Source: Agarophyton chilense (taxonomy: Eukaryota > Rhodophyta > Florideophyceae > Gracilariales > Gracilariaceae). From it: a stretch of 64,000 nucleotides of DNA. Below, one piece after another: positions 7,309 through 17,065 of this stretch. The notes beneath the pieces are model-generated. The model worked only from the letters and a program-made list of their open reading frames with translations, was not told the DNA's origin and did no database searches. The stretch lies in the NCBI GenBank assembly GCA_030374765.1, contig JARGXX010000100.1, positions 372,001-436,000 on the forward strand. The letters are read 5' to 3'. Numbering within the stretch: position 1 is the first letter of the stretch; every line of letters begins with the position of its first letter. The position numbers and the translations under genes were made by a program.

Positions 7309-10160
7309 TCCCTACTAATTCGCTACCAATACGCCCACGGTTTGCTTGGGACTCGAAAAGTCCACCGTGGACAGACGGCAAAAGAAACCAAGAAAGGTTT
7401 AAGACCGCCGTGTATGATTGGAAAGAATACCATGATTCTCTCCCAGACACCAGTTTAAACAAGCTTCCCCGTCAAATTCAAGCTATTGCGCTCAAGTCAC
7501 AGCTTTATGGTCAAGCTGCAGACCTTATTGCTGAACTGACGAACGAGCAGCTGAAGAGCGAAGATGGTGTCAAATTGATCGTTGATGCAGTTTATCAACG
7601 TGACTTTTTATCAGTTATTAGTGAAGCATTTGATGGATTTAACTCTCTATTGAATACTTGTCGCTCACAGAATGAGTCGTTGAAGACCTTCGAAACCCGT
7701 TTTTCTGCCGCAGTTACGAAATTCAACTCTTTGTCAAGTACTACCAGACTTCCCCAATGCATAACTGCCTTAATGCTTTTGAGCAACGCAAGCATCGAAC
7801 ACTCTCAACGAATCTCTGCATTGGCAGCTGCTGCTCCTCATGGAACTGTGTTCTCGGACCAATCTTCCAATGATGATTACCTAATAGCGGTGAAGTACAA
7901 GCAACTTGCTTCTGTCGCGAAACAGTGTGAGAAGGCCTCGACTACCACTTCTAGTGCGGCACTATCTGCCAGTGCTGCAAGTACTACGACTCACTCCAGA
8001 CGTGGCTGTAGTAGTGGTTTTCGTCGTCCTTCAAATGCTGCACTGAAACGTCATCCGTGTCACACCTGTAATAAATTTGGACACTGGAAGGACAGCCACA
8101 ACCCTGATGGTTCGTTGAAACCTGGAGTGAAGTGTTATGATACTGCTGCTGAGTTTAGTTCGTCAATTGGATCTGGTGACGGCTCATCAAGCTCCGGTAA
8201 TAACAATGCAAACGGCAAAGGAAAGACTGTTTCTTTTAATATGGCCGTGTTGTCAAGCAACAACTGTTCAACAAATGAGACTAATGGATCATGTGACTCT
8301 CTTGACGACGAGGCTATTGGGCCACTCGTAGATGACGGTGCCCCGTACTCTGCCATTGGCAATGTTGAGCTTCGTCTGTTGTCAGTTCACATTGGACATG
8401 ATGTCGGATCTGAGATGGAACCTATTCCGGTGTCACTTAACGGGCACACGCACTGGCAGTACGGCATCGGTGACCATTCTAGTGCTCCTCGTTCTATTCT
8501 TGGATCTGTTGTGATTCCTGCTGTATCTGACAGCGGACGAAAAGTGCTCATTCGCCATCTCGTACTGGATGGCTCTAGTCAATGGGTTATCGTGAAGAAT
8601 GTAACGAAGCAATCAAACATTCTCCATATCACCTGCAATGCTTTTCAGTTTCATGCTGATGGCATGACTGACCAATTTACAATGATCAACCAAGGCTTCT
8701 TGAGTTACCTCCCTATGTCAAGCTTCTGTAATGAGACATGTAACACATCCGCTCTCTCTTGCCTCAATGGCAAGCTGTCGAAAGACCGACCATGGAGTCA
8801 AGTCAAGGCCATTGTGGACAAAGTGCATAAGCATGTCTGCGGTCATGCTAACCTGACTGATATGAAAATACTCTTGGAACGTAACGGACTATGGAGCGAT
8901 GCTGTGTCAGACTATGTTTCACAGATGATACAGAACTTTGTCTCATGTCGCGCGACTGCCCCGCCACAACCTAACCGGAAGGTGTCCATATCATCCATGT
9001 CGCGTGAATTTAATGACATCGTCTGCGTTGACCATTTCTACCTCGAGTCTGTCTGTTTGTTTCACTGTATGGACGTCGCAACAAGGTTTTCTGCTGCATT
9101 TATAGTCAGTTCTACCTCTCTGAATCAGGCATTAATTGGCTTTGAAGCCTGTTGGACTTCACATTTCTGGCTACCTGCCTCCGTACAGGGCGATGATGCC
9201 TTCGGGAAGGGCGAATTTCGTAAGTTCCTCGATGAACACAACATCTCATTTCGTCCCGTACCTCCACGTCGACACAGTACGAACCCTCTCGAGAGCAAGC
9301 ATTGCGTAATACGCAGCATTTTTCTTAAGCTCTGCACAGCTGAACCTCAAAAATCTCCGGAACTTCAAGCTCTGCGTGCTGTTTCTATTTCTAATGATCT
9401 ATACGGAAACGATGTGATGTCGTCATTTGAGCTTGCCAAAGGTTTTACGAAGCCCCTGACCGATAGACCTATCTGTTCAATGCCCAATGAAGTCGTAGAT
9501 GCACACAATAGACTTCAAGCGAAGCGCAAATTGGCGCTCATACTGAAGTCTAAGTCTACAATCGAACCTCAAGTCGTAACTGGCGATATGATTGAGGTCT
9601 ACTCTAGTATCAGGATGGGAAGGAAAGGAAAATGGTCTACACCCAAGATTGTGTTGGCTGTTGATTCAAGTGCTCGTACTGTTCTCATACCCGTGAAAGG
9701 AGGAAAACGTGCTACGGTTGCATTCGAAGACATCCGCATAGCACTACCTGAAGAGTCTTTTGCAAGCACTGTGCAATCGGCAATTGATGCTGTCGATGAT
9801 GCCATTGATGATATGTCTCCTTCCACAAAGAAGGATGATGGGAAAAAAGATGACAATGGCAATTCTTCCTCAGGACGGTCGAGTGCGACTCATGAAGATG
9901 CAGACTTTTCTGATGAGCATACCAATGCCAATCCTCATGAGAACCCAGATGCATGTTCACTTAATCGTGGTGATCGCGTGATGGTGTACTGGCCAGATGA
10001 TAATGTGCACTACAGTGGAACTGTGAAGACGATGCATCGTGACGGCTGTGTTACTGTCCTTTATGATGATGGTGACAAAGAACGCCTCAACCTAGACGAC
10101 GAAAAATGGCAGTATGAAGGTACACATGTTACTGCAAATCATCCTCTGTCACGAACATAG
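7299..10160 (+). CDS. copia Gag-protease-integrase-Tudor polyprotein
   Basis: A 953-residue ORF starting at the ATG inside the primer-binding site. In order: gag capsid-like region (about 1-235); zinc knuckle CHTCNKFGHWKDSH near 250, a CX2CX4HX4H form; aspartic protease around LVDDGAPYSAIG near 345, with DDG where DTG/DSG is usual; integrase HHCC region VHKHVCGH near 510, in which the first Cys of the CxxC pair is Phe (TTT, 8937-8939); integrase core with Asp in CVDHF, Asp in QGDDAF and Glu in NPLESKH; integrase C-terminal barrel; and a Tudor-like domain near 886-935 (GDRVMVYWPDDNVHYSGTV, then YDDGDKE). The stop at 10158-10160 results from a frameshift relative to other copies. It supplies structural, processing and integration functions for the element. 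Confidence 0.9.
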   Translation: MGPVPTNSLPIRPRFAWDSKSPPWTDGKRNQERFKTAVYDWKEYHDSLPDTSLNKLPRQIQAIALKSQLYGQAADLIAELTNEQLKSEDGVKLIVDAVYQRDFLSVISEAFDGFNSLLNTCRSQNESLKTFETRFSAAVTKFNSLSSTTRLPQCITALMLLSNASIEHSQRISALAAAAPHGTVFSDQSSNDDYLIAVKYKQLASVAKQCEKASTTTSSAALSASAASTTTHSRRGCSSGFRRPSNAALKRHPCHTCNKFGHWKDSHNPDGSLKPGVKCYDTAAEFSSSIGSGDGSSSSGNNNANGKGKTVSFNMAVLSSNNCSTNETNGSCDSLDDEAIGPLVDDGAPYSAIGNVELRLLSVHIGHDVGSEMEPIPVSLNGHTHWQYGIGDHSSAPRSILGSVVIPAVSDSGRKVLIRHLVLDGSSQWVIVKNVTKQSNILHITCNAFQFHADGMTDQFTMINQGFLSYLPMSSFCNETCNTSALSCLNGKLSKDRPWSQVKAIVDKVHKHVCGHANLTDMKILLERNGLWSDAVSDYVSQMIQNFVSCRATAPPQPNRKVSISSMSREFNDIVCVDHFYLESVCLFHCMDVATRFSAAFIVSSTSLNQALIGFEACWTSHFWLPASVQGDDAFGKGEFRKFLDEHNISFRPVPPRRHSTNPLESKHCVIRSIFLKLCTAEPQKSPELQALRAVSISNDLYGNDVMSSFELAKGFTKPLTDRPICSMPNEVVDAHNRLQAKRKLALILKSKSTIEPQVVTGDMIEVYSSIRMGRKGKWSTPKIVLAVDSSARTVLIPVKGGKRATVAFEDIRIALPEESFASTVQSAIDAVDDAIDDMSPSTKKDDGKKDDNGNSSSGRSSATHEDADFSDEHTNANPHENPDACSLNRGDRVMVYWPDDNVHYSGTVKTMHRDGCVTVLYDDGDKERLNLDDEKWQYEGTHVTANHPLSRT

Positions 10161-10186
10161 ACCAAGAACCAACTGAGCTGCAACGA

Positions 10187-11791
10187 ATGCTGGATCACTT
10201 TGGGAACAAAACCTTTATGCGACACCAAGCACAAGGATTTCGACAGTTTCCGCTTGTGAAATCGTATAGGATCGAAGAGGAGACTTTTCTGAAGACTGTC
10301 CGTCCCGTTCCTAGCAGTGACGTGCCGCACGGCGCAAATGTTATCAACAGTCACGTTTTATACAAGGTCAAACAGGACGATGACTCTACTCTCAAACTGA
10401 AGGCACGGATTGCACCACATGGAAATGAAGATGACTTGAAGAAAGTACTTACATCTGATTGTACGACATGTCCACCAACTGGTCTCCGCATTGTTGAGTC
10501 TATCGCATCTTTGTTTGGCTGGAAGCTTTACAAAGCAGACGTTAAAGCGGCTTTTTTGCAGACTGGCACTGCTAGTCGTGATGTGTATGTGAAGCCACCC
10601 AAGGAAAGTCGAATGAGGTCTACGCACCTTTGGCTATTACTAACTGCTGCGTATGGCTTAGTCAATGCTAACGCAAAATGGCAAGTGCAGTCTGATAAGT
10701 GCTTCTTTGATCTCGGATTGACCCAATGTCAACAAGTTCCGCAACTGTTCTACAAGATTGAAGACGGGAAGTTGGTGCTCATTGTAGCTAAGATTGTTGA
10801 TGATATCAAAGCTGCTGGTATTGGGGAATGTGCTAAGCTCTTTGTTGAGAGATTTAATGAATCGTTCAAGCTTGGCACTGTTTCAAATGGACCCGGTCGA
10901 CTGAGATTCTTCGGCATCAACACAGTCGAGGAGGACGATCTTACCGTTTCAACCAATGCTGATGACAAGCTAAACGCCTTAACCGAATACCCCTTATCTC
11001 GTACTCGTCGTAAGGAGTTTGACCAACCATTCAATGAAATTGAGAAGTCTTACTTTGCTTCTACCAATAGCTCACTGGGCTGGATAGGCACGGCTGCTTC
11101 CCCGTTCTGTTCTTTCTATGCGTCATATCTGCAGCAGAAATCACCGGAAAGCAGAGTTTGTCATCTGATAGAGCAACAAAATATTGCTCGCAAGCTCAAG
11201 AAGCTTGGTACCAGGATCAACTACCCCCGCTCAATGGATAATGCGCAGTATGAGCTCTCAGTGCTGGTCTTTGCTGATGCGTCCAAGAGAGATGAGAATG
11301 GTCAACTAGGTGTGCTCAACGGTCTCCTTGTTGGCGAGTTGGCAAACAACTCTATATACCACCCAATATCTTGGATCTCTCACAAATCAAAGAGACCAGT
11401 GAAGAGTGTGCCTGCAGCAGAGATACTTGCCTCAGCTGAGGCTATTGATGAGGCCAAATGTATAGCGCATGCCTATTCTGAGGTGCTCAACGTAGATGTA
11501 CATGTTCACCTGTGTGTGGACTCAAAAGATTTGTTTACGTCCCTATATACGCAACGGAACTCTGTAGATCGTTCAATTCATGGAGATGTCGCGTCTATCA
11601 GATTTGAGTTTCAAGTCGGAAACGTTGATAAGATCACTTGGATCCCTGGCAGAATCAACCTGTCCGATGCGCTAACGAAAAAGGATAGCCCTTTAACTGA
11701 TGCCTTACAGCTTACTCTTTACAATGGTCGACTCAACATTGCATTTGAAGACATGGCCGAGACCAAGTCTACAAAAAAGAACTACGGCTGA
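10187..11791 (+). CDS. copia reverse transcriptase-RNase H ORF
   Basis: A 534-residue ORF encoding Ty1/copia RVT_2 and RNase H. Visible motifs: ARIAPHGNEDD, KADVKAAFLQ (first catalytic Asp), AAYGLVNANAKW, and KIVDDIKAAG, where the usual YVDD box reads IVDD. RNase H carries VFADASKRDENGQLG, SVPAAEIL, CVDSKDLFTS and WIPGRINLSDALTKK. The frame is already open upstream of the ATG at 10187 and is -1 relative to the preceding ORF; elements 2 and 4 are continuous here, so a one-base indel is the likeliest cause. The TGA at 11789-11791 abuts the polypurine tract. Confidence 0.88.
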   Translation: MLDHFGNKTFMRHQAQGFRQFPLVKSYRIEEETFLKTVRPVPSSDVPHGANVINSHVLYKVKQDDDSTLKLKARIAPHGNEDDLKKVLTSDCTTCPPTGLRIVESIASLFGWKLYKADVKAAFLQTGTASRDVYVKPPKESRMRSTHLWLLLTAAYGLVNANAKWQVQSDKCFFDLGLTQCQQVPQLFYKIEDGKLVLIVAKIVDDIKAAGIGECAKLFVERFNESFKLGTVSNGPGRLRFFGINTVEEDDLTVSTNADDKLNALTEYPLSRTRRKEFDQPFNEIEKSYFASTNSSLGWIGTAASPFCSFYASYLQQKSPESRVCHLIEQQNIARKLKKLGTRINYPRSMDNAQYELSVLVFADASKRDENGQLGVLNGLLVGELANNSIYHPISWISHKSKRPVKSVPAAEILASAEAIDEAKCIAHAYSEVLNVDVHVHLCVDSKDLFTSLYTQRNSVDRSIHGDVASIRFEFQVGNVDKITWIPGRINLSDALTKKDSPLTDALQLTLYNGRLNIAFEDMAETKSTKKNYG

Positions 11792-11805
11792 AAGAGAGAA
11801 AGGAG
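11791..11805 (+). other. Element 1 polypurine tract
   Basis: Fifteen purines (AAAGAGAGAAAGGAG) immediately precede the right LTR, the expected plus-strand primer for cDNA synthesis. The tract fixes the first LTR base at the following T. Confidence 0.85.
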
Positions 11806-12092
11806 TATTGATGATGTTTGACCAACACGGATATTCTGAGTCATAAGATTTGAATGGTTGTGACTTTGCCAGATTCATATCACGTGAATGGTTGCCATGC
11901 AGTTTGTATTTTATATGTTGTTTGTAATGTATGTACTTTTGTCTAACCTCAGCTTTGAGGACTATATAAGTCTACTCTGTAGGTAGCTGCTTGTAAATTG
12001 AAGGAACGACTTGCGCCTGAGTTACATTGACTTTCTGTGTCCAGCCTCAGTTCTTTGAAGTCTCTCCTGTGTGTCACACTAACCATTGTTAA
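11806..12092 (+). repeat. Element 1 right (3') LTR
   Basis: Copy of 7010-7296 with one substitution. It follows the polypurine tract and is followed by sequence of the older minus-strand copia relic, confirming the insertion point. Confidence 0.88.
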
Positions 12093-12260
12093 TGAAACTG
12101 TAGGAATTTGTCGAAAGTTCTTAAAAATTCCTCACTCGATAGAGTTCCTGGCTTAAACTCCAGTTTGGAATTAGAGTTATTAGCATGAAGGCATGTGAAA
12201 AGATTTTCCATAGTATCGTCTTTGAGAATGTCCTGTTTTTCATTTACTCTCATTTACTAC
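12093..12260 (-). pseudogene. Gag-like remnant of the conventional copia relic
   Basis: Minus-strand translation gives an open stretch of about 50 residues with NSKLEFKPGTLSSEEFLRTF. It directly abuts the right LTR of element 1. I infer it is the upstream continuation of the protease/integrase/RT relic at 4931-7009, separated by element 1. Similarity is weak, and strand and position are the main support. Confidence 0.35.
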
Positions 12261-13778
12261 AGTGACAGCGCGCCACGCTCGTACTTTATCGCTTCGCATT
12301 CTAAACTAGTAATATTGGCAATGCTAAAACTAAATTTTGACAGCATTTAATCAATTCTTAATACGAAGCTTTAGTGTTTCAAACTAGCCCGCGATGGCAT
12401 CCAAGCTTAACCAGAAAACAGTTAAGTCTCAGCCAGCTCACCCCCACTACCCAAAAACGAATCCTTGACCAACAACCCTTTTAAACTCCCATTACCAGGC
12501 CCACTACTATATTATCAATTACACTATTTACTCGTGATATTGTTTCCAAGCCCTAAATTCATATTTAACGAAGGAGTTTTCTGTTCTGACGATTTTTCAG
12601 AAAACTGATTCTGAGTGTCAAAATTCCGTGGGTCTGTTTGAGAATTCCGACGAACTTAATTGAACGATTTTAGTTTTAAGTTTCCACATGATCATCCAAA
12701 CCCACAGCCCAATCTTGCAGCGGCAAGTTGAAAAATGTGAATGAACTGGTGTAACCGCTTCGACTCCCTCACGTTGGGACGGGGATATTTTGATAAGGAC
12801 TGATAGAGTTCATGTGGTCGAATGTATTCCTTAAATCGATTTACCATCTTCATTGACATTCTGTTTCCTGATCGGCTAGCGAACAACTCCCTATAAGTAA
12901 ACAGAACAAAATTGAAGTTAGTGACCATAAAAAAAAATTATTTCTCGATTCTCCATAATCATGACATTTGCAATAGAAAACATCAGAGAGAAAGGCCACG
13001 AGTTTGCCAATATTTTACCCATACATGGAAGACTTGAAAACGCATAAATGTGGCGTCTTCACACTGGAGCGTCCCATAATCATGTGTTGAAGCATCGTAA
13101 ACCAAAAATGTATAAACTTTCTTTCAAGAGGTAAGAACAGGAATTTAAGGGGAATCAAACTAGTAGATCAGCAGGAGGAGGGCAGGAAAACAGGAAATTG
13201 ACATGAAGCTGAAGTGCAGCGCGATGTCATGGTCAATCGCGCAGAAGCCGAGATGAAAATTCAAGAATCAATGCCTTCGAAACTAGTCGATTCAAGTTCG
13301 TTCGTTCTCAGACTCGAATCACGTACTTTAGATCCCGAAAACAGTTCAACATATCTCTGAGTAGTGCTTTTTATCGCAGTTCGTACGCCAAGAATGCGCC
13401 TCGGTCATATAGAGGAGCGTGCATCTCTCGGGGTGAAAAAGGGTGGCGTACTTGCCCACATTGTAGGACGTGATGCTCGTAAGGGGTCACACTAAATGTA
13501 TCGCGCGCAGTGGAGGGTGCCATTCACCATGGATATTCTCCGGGGTTTTCTTTTATTGTTGCATGGTTTAAATGTCAAGATTTCACGATTTAGTCAGATG
13601 AGGATCCACATATCAAAACTTTGGGACTCTTTTGCATTTTAAGGGTATTTAATCCTTCCTGCGTGTTATTCTTATCATGCTGCGGATTGATAAGAAGTTG
13701 TGAAGTTGCGCTCAGGAATGATACATGTCGTTTTTTAATTAATCCAAGAGTGCCAAGAAACCTGTTCCAACCGCATCA
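12261..13778. other. A/T-rich stretch without identified gene
   Basis: A 78-residue minus-strand ORF at 12692-12928 shows no known domain. The remainder has only short ORFs. No RNA gene or repeat was recognised; it may continue the copia relic upstream of its gag. Confidence 0.35.
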
Positions 13779-15145
13779 CTATCGGTACGGGTGCGCTCTT
13801 AACCTTCTTTCACACCCAAAATGCATCTTGCCGTTGTGATTGGTTAAATCATTTGAAACTGGTGGGTACTGGCATCTTTGCAGAACCAATGACGCCGCCT
13901 TTGCTCCACCCGGTTCGAAGAAATCGGCCACTGTTCCAGACGCTTCAAAGTCCCCGAATCGATTTTTAATTTCACCTACCATTACTTGGCCCTCTTTCTT
14001 ACATATTCCGCTGTGTCATGCAACAAAACTGGTTGATACAGTCTGAAAACCAAAACGTGTTGCACGCTACCTCCGTCTTCTACGAATGAGCATTCAGTAT
14101 GCGCAATGCAGTTCAAACGAGACATCGGCTGCATCTCCGGGCATAGTAATGCTTCATTGTTGTGAAGATAATTTCTGAGAAATTCCGGTGTGCATATGAG
14201 CCATGTGACTGAACTCTGTGCAGTTATAACCGAATTTTTCATCATGCGCAGGCTCATGTCCAAGTGCACTGTGGCACCAAGTACCCACAGCACCGACCAT
14301 TATCGTTATCACCACGGCTTCTTTCCGTGAAAAACTGGGCTTTTCGGGCGCCGTTGAAACGCATGGAATAGTACTTTGAAGATGTTTCTCCTTTAAGGAC
14401 AGAAAACACTTTTATTCCTCCATAGACTGCATGGAACTAATCTTTTACTGGTAGAATACGCTCATATGTCAATTTGTACTACATGTAAGAGCTTAGATTT
14501 CTAACAAAGCTCATAGAATCTTCTGTTTCTTGAAATCCGGTTGTCTCCACCTCTAAAAAAGCTCTTTCATTGACAACCTTTGAATTCTTCTTCCAAATTG
14601 AGCCTCCAATACTCATATATTCATCAGCATCGAAAGAACCATAATATTTCCGTCGAATTCTTATTGGGCCACCACGTGATACCTTACCTTGACGTCTAAG
14701 TTTAATATGATCGCGGTGACCACCTTCGCGAGAGATCCCATTTCGCTGAGACATAGTTTCGACTATCTCTGGATGTACTAGCGCCCCTTGCATGAACGAA
14801 ATCCAAGTTTGGCACATCTATTGAAAACCTGTTGGTAATTAGAGCTTCTTTCAACACTTCAGTAGTAATTATGCTGGCGATTTGGATACTTGAATCTATG
14901 CAACTTGGTGGCTCCGGTTGATTGTTTGCATATTTTGTTATAGCTTCTGTCCTTTGTCGAGCCATCAAAGATTGTGGAATCTTTTGATTCTTTACGTTTT
15001 CATCAACTGGAATGGAACAAGCCGGAATCTGAGGTAGGCTGTCTGCGTCTCGAAAAAGAACGCTGCCTGCCTCCAAAGCAGAAGGTATATAGCTGCCAGT
15101 TGATATGGAAAACCCTCCGTTATTCACCGGAGTTTCTCGAACCAA
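13779..15145 (-). other. Unidentified coding-like minus-strand segments
   Basis: Four overlapping minus-strand ORFs (14702-15145, 14479-14817, 13982-14293, 13779-13982) run in series in different frames. The first two appear to continue one another: the first reads FSIDVPNLDFVHARGA where the second starts, and the second has a basic stretch RRKYYGSFDADEYMSIGG. This suggests one protein broken by a frameshift near 14750, or exons of a spliced gene. I recognise no domain. It could be a decayed host gene or part of a transposon next to the CACTA relic. Confidence 0.3.
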
Positions 15146-16916
15146 TGTGAGATTGGAGCATTCTCGAGCATGGAAACCCCCACTGATTCAAATGTTGGCA
15201 CTATTCTTGGGTTAGCACCATTGTTCTTTCCTCTAAATTGTTTCTCTTTTCGCTCCGCTTCGGCCCTGGCTCCATTGTGAGTACTATCTGCAGATATAGC
15301 TACTCCGCGGATATTGTTGTGGGCAGTTTGTATGTCCGGTGCTACTGAGCGGGTGAGGAATGAACTGGAGTCATTATTCTTGCCGCTGTTTAAAACCCCT
15401 AGCGAAACTCAAGTACAGCCAGCTTGTATCAAATGGAGTACAAAAACTATAGCATTTGGCGAACGAATGATGTACTATATTGTACGGCATTTGTTAAGTT
15501 TGGACACTGGCGTACTATTTCTTTAAAATTTGAGCGCAACATTTGTTCCAAATTCTACCATTGTGAAATATTTTGATACTTATGGCGTACCATTGGTCGA
15601 AATGGTCGATTTTGCTGGCACACACGGTATGTCAATTGTACCCCAGGTGTATGAGAACTGTAGACGCCATTTTCTGGGCTGCTAATGGCGCGGGTGGTGA
15701 CAGACCCAGTAGAACGAAATGCCAGGGGTTACCAGTCTAAAACCGTAGACAAAACGACAGAGGCCGGCGGAAACGGCCAACCAGGAAAGGCCCAGGGAGC
15801 ACTAACAAACGATACAACCACTCCGAAGAACACCTACGAGCGCCCGCAAGCCACTGCAGGGCTGCACTCGTAGTGGGGAAAGGTTGATGCTAAAGACGGC
15901 GGGAGACCAAGCCACCAAGGAAAGTGAAAGGGGGAAGCAGGGCAGAGAGAGAAACAGTTGATGGCAAAAGAGGCCCGGACAGGGCTGAGAGAAGTGAGGG
16001 TGCCCCAGGAGCATCCGGGGAAAAGTGGTCTACCCCCGCAGAGTTGGCGCCGAAGCGCTCGGCTCGGGGGGTTATATAGACGATCAGAATATTGCATAAA
16101 CTCCACTCATGCATAAGACAAAGCCCAAAAGCTACACCCGTAGCCTTGAATTTGGGACGTCTTCTAGTAGACCTCCCTAGAAAAGGCTCTGTCTATTTTG
16201 ATGACGTCTATATAATACGTGGTTGGAATCTGGAATCACCAGTTCCACCTTTACATCCAAACATGAATCCTACAACCTTGATTCGAGAGAAGACCTGACG
16301 ACGATACCGACTCATCCAGCCGCGAGCCGGTATACGCGCCGGTGTTGGACCTTGAAGCCGAAGAATTGGACAGTGAAGTGAACCGGAGCGTCACCCATGC
16401 GTCCGTGGAAGCGGTCGTAGACCAGTTCCAACTGGTCGTGGACGACGCTATGGCTGGCCACCCTCAACCTGACAACGCGGTCGAAGTCGGCGCAGTGCGT
16501 TGCGGCGACGCAGCCTGCTTGGGCGACGCAGCGCGGTTGGGCAGGCGACGCTGTGAGAGGGACGGAGGCGGTGTAGGCGAAGGCCGCGAAGGCGGAGGCC
16601 ATGGAGACGGACAACAAAGAGGCGGAAGAGGCTGTTGGGGCGCAGACACGGGAGAGGGTTCATGCGCGCTGCGACGGCAGAGCGACGATGGGGCGCTTGA
16701 CGAAGCGCGGCAGGTTGGTGATGCGGGCGCAAAGGCGGCCGAAAGCTGCGACGACAACGGGGAGCCAGACGGTGCTGGGGGGCGGCGGTGGCCGAGGAAG
16801 AAGGGGCAAACGGAGGAAGACGGAGATGGCGCCGCGGACGGTCGCGGCGCCGTCTTGGGTGATGGAGGCCGGTAAGGGCGTCTGGCCGGTTTTGAAACGG
16901 GGTGGTGTGTTTTGAA

Positions 16917-16940
16917 GCGAATCTCAATCTCGAGATTCGC
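16917..16940. repeat. Perfect 9-bp inverted repeat
   Basis: GCGAATCTC and GAGATTCGC flank a 6-base spacer. It marks the right edge of the GC-rich patch. A related sequence (CAATCTCGAGA followed by TTCGCTT) occurs near 26962-26980. Confidence 0.6.
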
Positions 16941-17009
16941 TTCCACTTCCACCATCCCAACTGGCCGTTCCACACCAACTAATCATCGGTGTGGAAGTCC
17001 CAGGTGCAG

Positions 17010-17065
17010 GGACAGGGGGATTGCTCCGGTCCACAGGACAGGTACCGGGAGACATCCCCCTGTCC
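17010..17065. repeat. 11-bp inverted repeat with 34-base spacer
   Basis: GGACAGGGGGA (17010-17020) and its reverse complement TCCCCCTGTCC (17055-17065) could form a hairpin. No function is apparent; no adjacent gene end explains it. Confidence 0.55.

Larger units (their letters stand above)
7010..12092 (+). mobile_element. Element 1: young Ty1/copia retrotransposon
   Basis: A nearly complete LTR retrotransposon of about 5.08 kb: LTR, primer-binding site, gag-protease-integrase-Tudor ORF, RT-RNase H ORF, polypurine tract, LTR. The two LTRs differ at a single position (7138 G versus 11934 A), so insertion was recent. It sits inside an older copia relic on the opposite strand whose pieces flank it. 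Flanking bases ATGAG (7005-7009) and ATGAA (after the right LTR if it ends at 12091) could be a 5-bp target duplication with one change. A frameshift between the two ORFs and a lost integrase zinc Cys suggest it may not be autonomous. Confidence 0.9.

Noticed and set aside
10085-10110. A-rich stretch in element 1 as a -1 slippery site
   Set aside because: The A run is not in the X XXY YYZ phase relative to the gag-integrase frame, and related elements are continuous here.
16342-16978. Long overlapping ORFs (169-177 residues) on both strands
   Set aside because: GC-rich DNA has few stop codons; predicted proteins are low-complexity and mutually antisense, with no domain support.
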